Shown here piece by piece: positions 7,948-15,980 of a stretch of DNA of 64,000 nucleotides. The stretch comes from an uncultured Thiothrix sp. (GTDB lineage: Bacteria; Pseudomonadota; Gammaproteobacteria; Thiotrichales; Thiotrichaceae). Each line of letters starts with the position of its first letter. Positions within the stretch are counted from its first letter, which is position 1. A program made the position numbers and the translations under genes. Under the pieces are notes generated by a model. It was not told where the DNA came from. It saw nothing but the letters and a program-made list of their open reading frames with translations, and made no database searches. The DNA lies in assembly GCF_937873765.1 (NCBI RefSeq), contig NZ_CALMZC010000020.1, positions 1-64,000 of the forward strand, given 5' to 3'.

Positions 7948-8394
7948 ATGACTTTAAAAGAGCAACTTACTGAAGCTATGAAGCAGGCTATGCGTGCTCA
8001 AGATAAAGCACGTTTGGGTGTAATTCGTTTGGTTTTAGCAGCGATTAAGCAGCAGGAAGTTGATACCCGCCAAGAGCAAGACGATATTGCCGTATTAGCT
8101 GTGCTCGATAAAATGGTCAAGCAGCGGCGTGAATCCATTCGCCAATATACTGAAGCAGGGCGCTTAGAGTTGGCTGAGCAAGAGCAGTTTGAAATCAATG
8201 TGATTCAAGAGTACTTGCCAGAAGCTTTAAGTAATGAAGAATTAGCTGCTTTAGTGGCTGAAGCGGTCACTGCTACGGGTGCTGCTTCGGTAAAAGACAT
8301 GGGTAAAGTCATGGCTTGGGTTAAACCTAAAGCCCAAGGACGCGCTGACATGGGTAAGGTTAGCGGTCTGATCAAAGCTAGCTTAGGCGGTTGA
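7948..8394 (+). CDS. YqeY/GatB-domain protein
   Basis: The 148-residue all-helical protein of the YqeY family (PF09424) is related to the tRNA-binding tail of GatB. Visible signatures are LKEQLTEAMKQAMRAQDKARLGVIRLVLAAIKQQEVD at the N-terminus, and ASVKDMGKVMAWVKPKAQGRADMGKVSGLIK at the C-terminus. A role in tRNA-dependent amidation has been proposed for the fold but is unproven for free-standing YqeY. It lies 27 bases after rpsU and is probably cotranscribed. Confidence 0.93.
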   Translation: MTLKEQLTEAMKQAMRAQDKARLGVIRLVLAAIKQQEVDTRQEQDDIAVLAVLDKMVKQRRESIRQYTEAGRLELAEQEQFEINVIQEYLPEALSNEELAALVAEAVTATGAASVKDMGKVMAWVKPKAQGRADMGKVSGLIKASLGG

Positions 8395-8467
8395 TTTACT
8401 AATCAGCCGTTGGTGTTCGCCTGCATCTTCTGTATTTGTTCAAGCCTACTAGATTAGGAGTGTCTCT

Positions 8468-9547
8468 ATGAGTACTGCTAGCTCACTCAAAAATGACCGT
8501 TTTTTGCGTGCCTTACTGAAGCAGCCTGTGGATACCACTCCGATTTGGATTATGCGTCAAGCAGGTCGTTATTTGCCTGAGTATCGGGCAACCCGCAAGC
8601 GTGCTGGTAGCTTCATGGATTTGTGTAAAAATCCAGACCTTGCTTGTGAGGTAACACTCCAGCCTTTAGAGCGCTTTGACTTAGATGCAGCTATTCTGTT
8701 TTCCGATATTTTAACGATTCCCGATGCAATGGGTTTAGGTTTGTATTTTTCGGAAGGAGAAGGCCCCCGTTTTGAGCGTCCTGTACAAGATCGTGCGGTG
8801 ATTAATGCTTTACCGATTCCTGACCCTGAAGATGAATTGCGCTATGTCATGGATGCTGTGCGCACCATTCGCCGTGATTTACAAGGTCGTGTGCCCCTGA
8901 TTGGCTTTTCCGGTAGCCCTTGGACTTTAGCTACTTATATGGTGGAAGGTTCATCCAGCAAGGACTTTGCCAAAGTTAAGGGGATGCTCTATGGTGATCC
9001 ACGTAGCTTACATGTGCTCTTAGATAAATTAGCTAAAAGTGTGACCCGCTATTTGAATGCACAAATAGCAGCAGGCGCACAAGCGGTGATGATTTTCGAT
9101 ACTTGGGGTGGCAGTTTAACACCGAGTACTTATCGTGAGTTTTCTCTGGCTTATATGCAGCAGATTGTGGAAGATTTGCAGCGCGAAGCTGAAGGTCGTC
9201 GGGTGCCGGTCATTATGTTCACCAAAGGGGGCGCACAATGGTTAGAGTCCATGGCCGCCACCGGTTGTGATGCACTAGGTTTAGATTGGACAATCAATAT
9301 TGCTGAGGCAGCTCAGCGTGTGGGAGAGCGAGTAGCCTTACAAGGGAATATGGATCCTTGTGTACTTTATGCCTCACCTGCGGCCATTCGTGAGCAAGTT
9401 GCCAACATTATTCGTGATTTCCCGCATCCGACCGGTCATGTTTTTAACCTAGGTCACGGCATTCATCAGCATATTAATCCTGAACATGTCAAAGTCTTGG
9501 TAGATGCCGTCCATGAATTTGGCAAATTAGGCAAAGCTGCTACTTAA
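8468..9547 (+). CDS. hemE: Uroporphyrinogen decarboxylase
   Basis: The 359-residue TIM-barrel enzyme decarboxylates the four acetate side chains of uroporphyrinogen III to give coproporphyrinogen III in heme synthesis. Signatures are [19 protein letters not shown] (about 24-42), [18 protein letters not shown] (the Asp binding pyrrole nitrogens), [16 protein letters not shown] and [16 protein letters not shown] near the end. The length is normal. A strong ribosome site (AGGAG) precedes the ATG. Its stop overlaps the convergent gene at 9544 by 4 bases. Confidence 0.97.
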   Translation: MSTASSLKNDRFLRALLKQPVDTTPIWIMRQAGRYLPEYRATRKRAGSFMDLCKNPDLACEVTLQPLERFDLDAAILFSDILTIPDAMGLGLYFSEGEGPRFERPVQDRAVINALPIPDPEDELRYVMDAVRTIRRDLQGRVPLIGFSGSPWTLATYMVEGSSSKDFAKVKGMLYGDPRSLHVLLDKLAKSVTRYLNAQIAAGAQAVMIFDTWGGSLTPSTYREFSLAYMQQIVEDLQREAEGRRVPVIMFTKGGAQWLESMAATGCDALGLDWTINIAEAAQRVGERVALQGNMDPCVLYASPAAIREQVANIIRDFPHPTGHVFNLGHGIHQHINPEHVKVLVDAVHEFGKLGKAAT

Positions 9548-10146
9548 GGCATTGCCGCTAAGATTTCCTCTAAGCGCTTAGCGTCCGCCCGTTTAAGCGC
9601 TTTTCCGGTCATTGAGTTTAACGCAGATATACTCGCATGTCCGTCATCAGGGAAGATCATTAATTCCACCTCCACGTTATCCACATACAAGCGCAAGAGC
9701 GGGAAATAATCTTGCTTTTTACCTGCTTTGACTTTCCGTTCTTGGATTTGGAAAGGGATATTTTGTTCTTCTAAATGAAAAATCACATCTTCTGCTCGAT
9801 TCGCCGATAAGTGCAAAGTTACGGCTGAAAGTGGCCCTGAGGTTCCCTCTAATGCAGAACCGGTCAAATACGGCTGAAAGGGCTGTAAAAACTCCATAGC
9901 CTCCAAGGCAATTTCACGGTGCAGCTTTAAATTCGCTTGGTGTTCTGCTTGATCAAGCAATTGCACATAGTCCTGCAAAGCCTGTTCAACTTCTTCATTA
10001 CTCGGTTGATTTTTCGCTTGATTATCTGCACCTAAACGCTGAGCTGCTTTTTGTTTAGCGACTCGGTAATCACGATAGCCTTCTTCATAAAGTAAACGTG
10101 CCGTTTCATCGGCGACTAACTGCCGGAGATTTTTTTCAATATACAT
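9544..10146 (-). CDS. Conserved hypothetical protein, nucleotidyltransferase-like core
   Basis: The 200-residue cytoplasmic protein lies directly after mrcA with no gap (it begins one base from the mrcA stop), so translation is probably coupled. The first 95 residues are helical and highly charged. The second half contains [20 protein letters not shown], which resembles the GSxxxG turn that opens minimal nucleotidyltransferase folds, and later strands [12 protein letters not shown]. Members of this family are common in gammaproteobacteria with unhelpful annotations. I assign no function; the nucleotidyltransferase resemblance is a guess from one motif. Confidence 0.6.
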   Translation of the reverse strand: MYIEKNLRQLVADETARLLYEEGYRDYRVAKQKAAQRLGADNQAKNQPSNEEVEQALQDYVQLLDQAEHQANLKLHREIALEAMEFLQPFQPYLTGSALEGTSGPLSAVTLHLSANRAEDVIFHLEEQNIPFQIQERKVKAGKKQDYFPLLRLYVDNVEVELMIFPDDGHASISALNSMTGKALKRADAKRLEEILAAMP

Positions 10147-12819
10147 TTAGAAAATTTGTTCAGGAATTTCAACCACTTCACGTTTACGAGCTGGTGCTGG
10201 GCGTGCTGCTGGTTGGCGAGCAGCAGGCTGAGCATCGGGTTCAGTAGCGGTACTAGTAAATTCAAATTTTTCAGTTTGAGCTTGGTCTGATTGAGGGACC
10301 TCATCTGCGGGTTGTGAGACTAAGGCTTCATCAATAATATCAATATCCATAGTAGTGTCATCAGCCAGTAAGCCAGTTTTAGCATCAATTTTAACTAATT
10401 GCAGTTTGTCTAGCTTCTCAAATTTCTTTTCTGGCACAGTTTTTAGGACTTTCTGCATAAAGCTAATCCACATCGGTACAGCCACCTTACCTGATGTTTC
10501 ACCTTCACCTAATTCAGCCATATCATCAAAGCCAGCCCAAGCGACGGCTACATAAATGGGATTGAATCCGCAAAACCAAGAGTCACGCTCATCACTCGTA
10601 GTACCTGTTTTGCCAGCTATATCGCTACGACGTAAGGTTTTGCTCACAGCCGCCGCAGTACCGAATTGAGTGACACCTTGCATCATAGTGACGATTTGAT
10701 ATTGAGTACGTGAGTCAATAATTCGTGTGGCAGCGGGAGCAATTTTGCCAGGTTCGGTTTCAAACTCTTCACTAGCAGTACTGCTGGCATCACTGGTTTC
10801 TTTATTCTCAGGTTGAGTATTTTTATCTTTATCCCCTGTGGCGTCAGTGTTTTGAGTTAAAATTTCAGCTTCTTTCTTAGGCTTTCTAATTGGACACAAT
10901 TTAATATCATCTCCACAGACTTGGCGGGTTTCATTAGTCGCATCAAATAAGACTTGTCCATTACTGTCTTGAATTCGATTAATAAAATGTGCATCTATTT
11001 TAAACCCCCCATTGGCAAAAGCAGAGTAAGCAGTAGCCATTTGCACTGGTGTCGTCAATCCAGTTCCTAAAGCTAAGGTTAGATTCGGCGGTAAGTCCTT
11101 TTGCGGAAACCCGAAGCGAGTCGCATAATTAATAGTATAAGGAATTCCAGTATCTCTTAATAAGCGAATTGAAACTAAATTGCGTGATTTTGCCAAAGCT
11201 TCACTTAAAGTAGTGGGGCCAATATAAGAGCCACCAAAGTTTTTGGGTTGCCAATTGCTACCAGGAATACTAATAGGTGCATCGTTCACTACACTAGTGG
11301 GTGCAAATCCACGGGAAAGTGCGGCTGAATAAATAATCGGTTTAAAACTAGAGCCGGGTTGTCGCATTGCTTGAGTGGCACGATTAAATTTACTGTGATA
11401 GAAGTCATAGCCACCCATCACTGCGCGAATTGCACCATTGTGTGGATCCATGAGCACTAAAGCTCCACCCACTGTTGGAATTTGAGTGAGTTGCCAATTA
11501 ACTCGATTAGTTGTAGATATGGAGCTATGGTTATCTGTAATTTCTTTGCTTTCAAGCTTTAGATTAGACTTATTTTGTGGTCGTACTCGAATAATATCTC
11601 CTGCCAGCAGCACATCTGAGACACGGCGCGGAGAGGATCCACGGCGATTAGCACTAATGAATTTACTAGCCCATTTCACAGCATCGATTTGTAAAGTAAT
11701 GATGTTTTCATCCATTAACAAGACTGATGCTGAGTTTTTAGAGCTGTTTAATACTAAGCCTGCTTGTAAGTCGCCAACCGCTTGATAGCTCGAAAGTTTA
11801 TCCAATAGTTCATCTTGACTCGTGTAATCCTCAAGATTGATATGATCTTCCGCACCACGATAACCATGGCGGCGATCATAATCTTCTAAAGTTTTACGTA
11901 AAGCATCCGTGGCATAAAGCTGAGCTTGTGAATCAAGTGTAGTATAAACATCATATCCTTGGGTATAAGCTTTATCTTGATATTTTTCGACAATAGCAGC
12001 ACGTACCATTTCTGCTAAATACGGCGCATAGGTTTCAATATCTGTCTTATGAACGGATGCTGTATTAGGTTCTTTAATGGCTAGTTTAAATTCATCTGGC
12101 GTAATAAAGCCCTGTTCAGCCATCCGCTGTAAAATATAATTACGCCGTATCATCGCACGCGGCTCATTCACAATTGGATTATAGCGAGAGGGTGCTTTTG
12201 GTAAGCCGGCAATCATAGCCATTTCTGCGAGACTTAAATCTTTTAATGTTTTGCCGTAATAGGTTTCAGCCGCTGCAGCAATCCCATAGGAGCGATTACC
12301 TAAAAAGATTTTATTTAAATAAAGCTCTAGAATTTCTTCTTTTGTCAGTGTCTGTTCTAAACGAATCGCCAATAAAGTTTCTTTAAATTTACGCGCAAAG
12401 GTTTTGTCATTGTCAAGAAAAGCATTACGGGCTAATTGCATAGTGATGGTGCTAGCGCCTTGGGATTTGTGTCCAGTGGCTACTACATTGTATAGAGCAC
12501 GCGCGACTCCTTTGGGATCAATGCCTTGGTGTTCATAATACCGAGCATCTTCAATGGCAATGAAGGCTTGACGTAGGCGCTCAGGTATTTCATTAAAATT
12601 CACTGGGCGACTACGCTTCTCACCATATTCTGCGATTAAGCGCTCATCACGTGAGTAGATGCGTAGCGGTACTTGGATATCGATTTTGCGGAGTTCTTCA
12701 CTGTTTGGTAGCTGTGGTGAGTAAATGAAATACAAACCCGCTAAGATCGCCAGTGCTACCGTACTAAGGCTAAGCATAGAGCTCAGTAAGAAAGTGATTA
12801 AATGAATAAAAAAACGCAT
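10147..12819 (-). CDS. mrcA: Penicillin-binding protein 1A
   Basis: The 890-residue bifunctional class A PBP has a membrane anchor at residues 5-30. The GT51 glycosyltransferase domain shows IEDARYYEHQGIDPKGVARA and GASTITMQLARN. The transpeptidase domain has the active-site Ser in QPGSSFKPIIYSAAL, the SRN motif and the KTGTT motif. Between the GT and TP domains is the OB-like insert typical of PBP1A. An acidic low-complexity stretch (QNTDATGDKDKNTQPENKETS) and a Pro/Ala-rich tail (TEPDAQPAARQPAARPAPARKR) are lineage-specific. It polymerises and crosslinks peptidoglycan. It is divergent from pilM, the classic mrcA/pilMNOPQ arrangement. Confidence 0.96.
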   Translation of the reverse strand: MRFFIHLITFLLSSMLSLSTVALAILAGLYFIYSPQLPNSEELRKIDIQVPLRIYSRDERLIAEYGEKRSRPVNFNEIPERLRQAFIAIEDARYYEHQGIDPKGVARALYNVVATGHKSQGASTITMQLARNAFLDNDKTFARKFKETLLAIRLEQTLTKEEILELYLNKIFLGNRSYGIAAAAETYYGKTLKDLSLAEMAMIAGLPKAPSRYNPIVNEPRAMIRRNYILQRMAEQGFITPDEFKLAIKEPNTASVHKTDIETYAPYLAEMVRAAIVEKYQDKAYTQGYDVYTTLDSQAQLYATDALRKTLEDYDRRHGYRGAEDHINLEDYTSQDELLDKLSSYQAVGDLQAGLVLNSSKNSASVLLMDENIITLQIDAVKWASKFISANRRGSSPRRVSDVLLAGDIIRVRPQNKSNLKLESKEITDNHSSISTTNRVNWQLTQIPTVGGALVLMDPHNGAIRAVMGGYDFYHSKFNRATQAMRQPGSSFKPIIYSAALSRGFAPTSVVNDAPISIPGSNWQPKNFGGSYIGPTTLSEALAKSRNLVSIRLLRDTGIPYTINYATRFGFPQKDLPPNLTLALGTGLTTPVQMATAYSAFANGGFKIDAHFINRIQDSNGQVLFDATNETRQVCGDDIKLCPIRKPKKEAEILTQNTDATGDKDKNTQPENKETSDASSTASEEFETEPGKIAPAATRIIDSRTQYQIVTMMQGVTQFGTAAAVSKTLRRSDIAGKTGTTSDERDSWFCGFNPIYVAVAWAGFDDMAELGEGETSGKVAVPMWISFMQKVLKTVPEKKFEKLDKLQLVKIDAKTGLLADDTTMDIDIIDEALVSQPADEVPQSDQAQTEKFEFTSTATEPDAQPAARQPAARPAPARKREVVEIPEQIF

Positions 12820-13041
12820 AGTGCCCGTATTAGCCTGAATCTATTTTTTTAGTAATTAAGCGCTGTCAAACGGTAAACTTCTTAAGACTTAGACGAGGAG
12901 AGAGCCATAGATAAGGTACTGAAAGCAGTGTTGCTAGGCTGCGATTCGTCTTCCCCGTTCATCTGAAACCGACGCGCTGTAAAGATAGTCAGAGTAGACT
13001 ATTTTTAGATACAACGCTACCATGCTATGAAACTTGAATAA

Positions 13042-13069
13042 TAAAAATAAAAATAAAAATAAAAATAAA
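13042..13069. repeat. Hexanucleotide (TAAAAA)n tract in the pil leader
   Basis: Four perfect TAAAAA units (13042-13065) plus a partial fifth and a degenerate TATAAA follow one another. The tract ends about 17 bases before the GTG start of pilM. Slipped-strand change in unit number would alter the spacing of leader elements. It is outside the coding frame. Confidence 0.8.
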
Positions 13070-13086
13070 TATAAATGTGAGTCGCC

Positions 13087-14139
13087 GTGTTTTCATTTTA
13101 TAGCCGTAAACCCAACCTACTTGGTATCGATATTAGTTCCTCTGCGATTAAGCTAGTGGAAATGTCCAAAAAGGGTCGTGAATATCGAATCGAAAGTTAT
13201 GCAGTCGCACCTTTGCCGGACGGGGTCTCCAATGAAAAAGATATCATTGAGCCTGAACCGATTGGTGAGGCGATTCGGCGTGCCTTACGAGAAAGTCGTA
13301 CTCGCTTAAAGCATTGTGCTCTGGCTATTCCTACCTCGATGGCGATCAATAAAATTATTACCTTGTCAGCTTCGATCCCACCAGCAGAGGTGGAAGCGCA
13401 GATTGCTTTGGAGGCTGATCAGCATATTCCTTATGCTATGGAGGAGGTGAGCTATGACTTTGAAGTCTTAGGTCCCTCTATAAATAATCCAGACATGATC
13501 GATATTCTCTTAGCAGGTACGCGTTCTGAGAATGTTGAGGTACGGGTGGCTGCAGCGGAAATGGCGGGATTAACGGTCGATATTGTGGATACAGAAACGC
13601 ATGCTTTAGAAAAAGTGTTACGTAAACTCACGAATGAGTTAGAACAATATGACTCCGTAGCCGTCGTCGATTTCGGCGCAACCATGACCAGTATCACTGT
13701 CTTCGAGCAAGGGCGTTTAACCTTCTCCCGCGAACAATCCTTTGGCGGTCGTCAGCTAACCGAGCAAATCATGCAACGCTATGGTTTAACTTGGCAGGAA
13801 GCTGGCTTAGCAAAAAAAGAGGGTAACTTGCCTGAGAACTATATTTCGGAAGTGCTAGATCCGTTTAAAGATAATATGGTGCGTCAGTTACATCGCTTCT
13901 TGCAGTTTTACTATGCTTCTAGCCAACGTGAAAGTGTCAGTCAAATTCTGATTTCGGGTGGCTGTGCGCGGATTCCGGGGATTGATGAGCAAATTCAAGC
14001 CGGTATTGGCACACCTGTAAAAGTCGTTAATCCCTTCACACAAGTCGGTCTTGGTTCTAAGGTCAGTCCTGTGCGGTTTACTAACGATATGCAAGCTCTG
14101 TTGATTGCCGCAGGCTTGTCCTTACGGGGGTTAGACTAA
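13087..14139 (+). CDS. pilM: Type IV pilus inner-membrane platform protein PilM
   Basis: The 350-residue actin-like ATPase-fold protein sits on the cytoplasmic side of the type IV pilus alignment complex and binds the PilN N-terminus. It shows LLGIDISSSAIKLVEMSKKG, the phosphate-1 loop region VAVVDFGATMTSITVFEQGRL and the adenosine motif ILISGGCARIPGIDEQI. The start is GTG at 13087; the upstream in-frame codon is a stop, so no longer form is possible. A minimal ATG-TGA (13075-13080) sits just upstream. The ribosome site is weak. The pilN start overlaps the stop in TAATG. Confidence 0.96.
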   Translation: MFSFYSRKPNLLGIDISSSAIKLVEMSKKGREYRIESYAVAPLPDGVSNEKDIIEPEPIGEAIRRALRESRTRLKHCALAIPTSMAINKIITLSASIPPAEVEAQIALEADQHIPYAMEEVSYDFEVLGPSINNPDMIDILLAGTRSENVEVRVAAAEMAGLTVDIVDTETHALEKVLRKLTNELEQYDSVAVVDFGATMTSITVFEQGRLTFSREQSFGGRQLTEQIMQRYGLTWQEAGLAKKEGNLPENYISEVLDPFKDNMVRQLHRFLQFYYASSQRESVSQILISGGCARIPGIDEQIQAGIGTPVKVVNPFTQVGLGSKVSPVRFTNDMQALLIAAGLSLRGLD

Positions 14140-14723
14140 TGGCTGGTTTAAACTTATTACCTTGGCGTGATAAAGAACGCGAACTGAAGAAGAAGCAGTT
14201 CTTTGCTTTATTAGGTGCTTCAGTGGCTCTAGCAGGTTTAATAGTTTTCGCAGGCCATACTTATATGCGTAACGCAGTGAGTTACCAAGAATCACGGAAT
14301 CAACTATTAACCGATGAGATCGCGAATCTAGATAAACAAATTGAGCAAATTAAAAAGCTTGATGCTACTAAGCAAGCTTTACTAGATCGCATGCAAATCA
14401 TTGAAACTTTACAAAGTACTCGTCCGGCGATTGTGCACTTATTTGATGAGATGGCAACAGCCCTGCCTCAAGGTATGTATTTAGAGGCACTCAGGCAAAG
14501 TGATACGGTAGTGCACATCGAGGGTAAGGCCGAATCAAACGCACGCGTTTCTACTTATATGGACAGTTTAGATGCTTCCCAATGGTTGAACTCCTCCAAC
14601 CTAAATATTATTTCTGTAGCCCGTCAAGATGGGCGACCAACGCCACTGCGCGATTTTAAACTCGATGTCCAACAATTATTAAAACAGGACGAGGAGAAGA
14701 AAAATGAATCTGCAGGAGGTTAA
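14139..14723 (+). CDS. pilN: Type IV pilus assembly protein PilN
   Basis: The 194-residue protein has the conserved N-terminal INLLPWR-like motif (AGLNLLPWRDKER) that docks in PilM, one transmembrane helix (about 23-43), a coiled coil (about 50-90) and a periplasmic ferredoxin-like domain. PilN dimerises with PilO to connect the cytoplasmic PilM to the lipoprotein PilP. It overlaps pilO by 20 bases. Confidence 0.95.
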   Translation: MAGLNLLPWRDKERELKKKQFFALLGASVALAGLIVFAGHTYMRNAVSYQESRNQLLTDEIANLDKQIEQIKKLDATKQALLDRMQIIETLQSTRPAIVHLFDEMATALPQGMYLEALRQSDTVVHIEGKAESNARVSTYMDSLDASQWLNSSNLNIISVARQDGRPTPLRDFKLDVQQLLKQDEEKKNESAGG

Positions 14724-15387
14724 CAATCTCGCGGATGATCCGGGTAGTGTGCCTTGGCCTCTCAAGGCTATTGTAGTGGCAGCTTTAATGGCAGTGATTT
14801 TATTCTTGGGTTACAAATTAGTCATTACTGGAAGTATTGAAGAACTAGAAGATTTGCAGCGTAAAGAAACAGAGTTACGAGCTACTTTTGAAACTAAACA
14901 AAAACGTGCTAGCCAGTTAGTTGCCTATGAAAAACAGCTAGAGGAAATGCAGCATTCCTTCGGTACTTTAATGCAGCAATTGCCTAGTGGTACTGAAATT
15001 CCAGCATTGATCTTGGATATTTCTGAGAAGGGGGTTTCTAATGGGTTGGAAATTGAGCTATTCGAGCCTTTAGCAGAGGTTTTGAAAGAGTTCTATGCAG
15101 AAAAGCCGATTAAACTTATCGCTATGGGTACTTATCAGCAGTTGGCTACCTTTGTGAGTGATATTTCTGGACTACCTAGAATTGTAACTATTCATAATAT
15201 TAATCTGTTACCCGAGCTTAATAGAAGTGCTATGCCTCAGCCAAGCAACTCAGCTGAACAAGAAGGGCCACGCCGCTTAAGAATGGATGCATTGATTAAA
15301 ACTTATCGTTATTTAGAGGATAGTGATCTAAAAACTAGCCCGACTGATAAAGCAGCAACCGTTCCAGCATCTGCTCCAAAAAAATAA
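14704..15387 (+). CDS. pilO: Type IV pilus assembly protein PilO
   Basis: The 227-residue partner of PilN has a transmembrane helix at about residues 19-40, a coiled coil (LEDLQRKETELRATFETKQKRASQLVAYEKQLEEM) and a periplasmic ferredoxin-like core (EKPIKLIAMGTYQQLATFVSDISGLPRIVTIHNINL). The C-terminal 30 residues are variable and rich in Ser/Pro/Ala. The start lies inside the end of pilN and is served by AGGACGAGGAG. Confidence 0.95.
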   Translation: MNLQEVNNLADDPGSVPWPLKAIVVAALMAVILFLGYKLVITGSIEELEDLQRKETELRATFETKQKRASQLVAYEKQLEEMQHSFGTLMQQLPSGTEIPALILDISEKGVSNGLEIELFEPLAEVLKEFYAEKPIKLIAMGTYQQLATFVSDISGLPRIVTIHNINLLPELNRSAMPQPSNSAEQEGPRRLRMDALIKTYRYLEDSDLKTSPTDKAATVPASAPKK

Positions 15388-15416
15388 TGAATTAAGCGAG
15401 CCTGCAGAGAATAATC

Positions 15417-15947
15417 ATGATTAAAAATAATTTCAGAATGTCAAGCTTACCGATAGTAGTGAGTGCTTTACTACTAACAGGTTGTGGCGACAATATGTCT
15501 GATCTTCATGTTTATATGAATGAAGTTAAGGCGCGCCCACCAGCACCTATTGAGCCAATTCCAGCGATCAAACCTTATGTACGCTTTATTTACCCCGGCC
15601 ATGATGCAGATCCTTTTGATAGCACAGTTTTAGAAGCGAAGACTGTTGCAGAAATTCCTGAATCTGTGTTGATTGATAAAAATCGAGTACCCGAGTTTTT
15701 AGAAAGTTTCCCACTCGATAGTTTACGCATGGTGGGGACGGTCTTTAAAGAAAAAGAACTCTGGGCACTGATTAAGATTCCTGACGGTGCAGTACATCGA
15801 GTAAAGACAGGTAATTATATTGGTAAAAATCATGGGAAAATTATAAGTATTAAAGACGTAGGGCTTTCATTATCTGAAGTGATAGATAATGGTTTTGGTG
15901 GCTATAAAGAGCATGATAATGAATTGGCTATTTCTACTTTAAATTAG
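15417..15947 (+). CDS. pilP: Type IV pilus lipoprotein PilP
   Basis: The 176-residue protein begins with a lipoprotein signal ending LLLTGCGDN (lipidated Cys about residue 23). The Pro-rich linker RPPAPIEPIPAIKP leads to the HR-type beta-sandwich with ESFPLDSLRMVGTVFKEKELWALIKIPDGAVHRVKTGNYIGKNHGKI, the family core. PilP links PilNO to the secretin PilQ. It sits in the usual place between pilO and pilQ. Confidence 0.95.
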   Translation: MIKNNFRMSSLPIVVSALLLTGCGDNMSDLHVYMNEVKARPPAPIEPIPAIKPYVRFIYPGHDADPFDSTVLEAKTVAEIPESVLIDKNRVPEFLESFPLDSLRMVGTVFKEKELWALIKIPDGAVHRVKTGNYIGKNHGKIISIKDVGLSLSEVIDNGFGGYKEHDNELAISTLN

Positions 15948-15980
15948 CCCTGATAATTTTATTGATTAAGGTTAGCTATA

